Origin: Fulvia fulva
Taxonomy: Eukaryota > Ascomycota > Dothideomycetes > Mycosphaerellales > Mycosphaerellaceae
Assembly (NCBI RefSeq): GCF_020509005.1
Contig: NC_063015.1
Coordinates: 5,021,001 to 5,085,000 of the forward strand
Direction: 5' to 3'
DNA length: 64,000 nt
How positions within the stretch are numbered: the first letter of the stretch is position 1; each line of letters begins with the position of its first letter. Under the pieces are notes generated by a model, which saw only the letters and a program-made list of their open reading frames with translations, did not search any database and had not been told where the DNA came from. Positions 63,821 through 64,000 of this stretch are shown here, piece by piece. The position numbers were made by a program, and so were the translations under genes.

Positions 63821-64000
63821 CCGGCGTAGCCGTAGCTGCCCGTCTCGAGAAGGTCCCATCTCTATATACCCTACACCTTACTCACCATACTATACCTACA
63901 TTACCATTTTGGGTATCGACGGCGAGGTCGAGGCCGGTAGGGTCTATGTAGGTGCTGGCCATTATGATATAGGTGTAGAGAGGCCGTGTAGGCGTCAGTA
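63821..64000. other. right flank of the retrotransposon
   Basis: 180 bp running off the window. It holds a pyrimidine/AT stretch (TATATACCCTACACC near 63,862) but no recognised feature, and it does not obviously continue the left flanking sequence. Confidence 0.35.

Noticed and set aside
1..64000. CRISPR arrays, operons or bacterial-type features
   Set aside because: The sequence is clearly eukaryotic with spliceosomal introns; no regularly spaced identical repeats with unique spacers were seen.

Overview
The window reads as a gene-dense contig of a filamentous ascomycete (Pezizomycotina). The evidence is short introns of about 45-120 nt with GT...CTAAC/CTGAC...AG signals, fungal-type genes (Zn2Cys6 regulator, alternative NADH dehydrogenase, DHA2-type MFS transporter, fungal MetAP2 and PRP28 architectures) and a chromodomain Ty3/gypsy retrotransposon. 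Family content (expanded F-box-like and BTB proteins, the HCR1/clathrin gene structures) makes a Dothideomycete such as a Mycosphaerellales species my best guess; this is inference.

Layout. 0.6-6.3 kb: a BTB/POZ protein and two F-box-like paralogues, with a decayed third copy between them. 6.7-14.8 kb: a type II membrane glycosyltransferase with FUT8-like motifs, a fungal orphan with a split C-terminal frame, eIF3j/HCR1 and a small unknown gene. 14.8-20.2 kb: clathrin heavy chain (six exons), followed by a gene-free stretch with a degenerate tandem repeat of about 160 bp. 22.0-29.1 kb: alternative NADH dehydrogenase and an FAD monooxygenase, flanked by three broken copies of one RING-finger family. 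29.5-38.7 kb: a family-16 methyltransferase, a seven-exon MFS efflux transporter, an L-serine/threonine dehydratase and mevalonate kinase with an N-terminal minisatellite. 39.3-44.8 kb: a run of damaged genes, namely a secreted multidomain phospholipase-A2-like pseudogene, a GMC oxidoreductase with an internal deletion and a multi-pass membrane ORF of doubtful frame. 45.3-56.6 kb: housekeeping genes again (PRP28 helicase, methionine aminopeptidase 2, nitronate monooxygenase, a FAR-17a/AIG1-like membrane protein, a Zn2Cys6 regulator). 56.9-64.0 kb: repeat territory with a probable older LTR fragment and a full-length, very young chromovirus (57,530-63,820).

The housekeeping genes cover translation initiation, splicing, N-terminal Met removal, vesicle coats, respiration and sterol precursor synthesis. 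They do not form a pathway cluster, and I see no convincing secondary-metabolite cluster. The most informative content is the debris around them: three small gene families caught during decay, a monooxygenase whose only in-frame intron lacks a GT donor, and a retrotransposon whose pol frame runs through the U3 of its own LTR. Many exon structures below were worked out by hand from splice consensus and frame continuity, and no transcript data were available.
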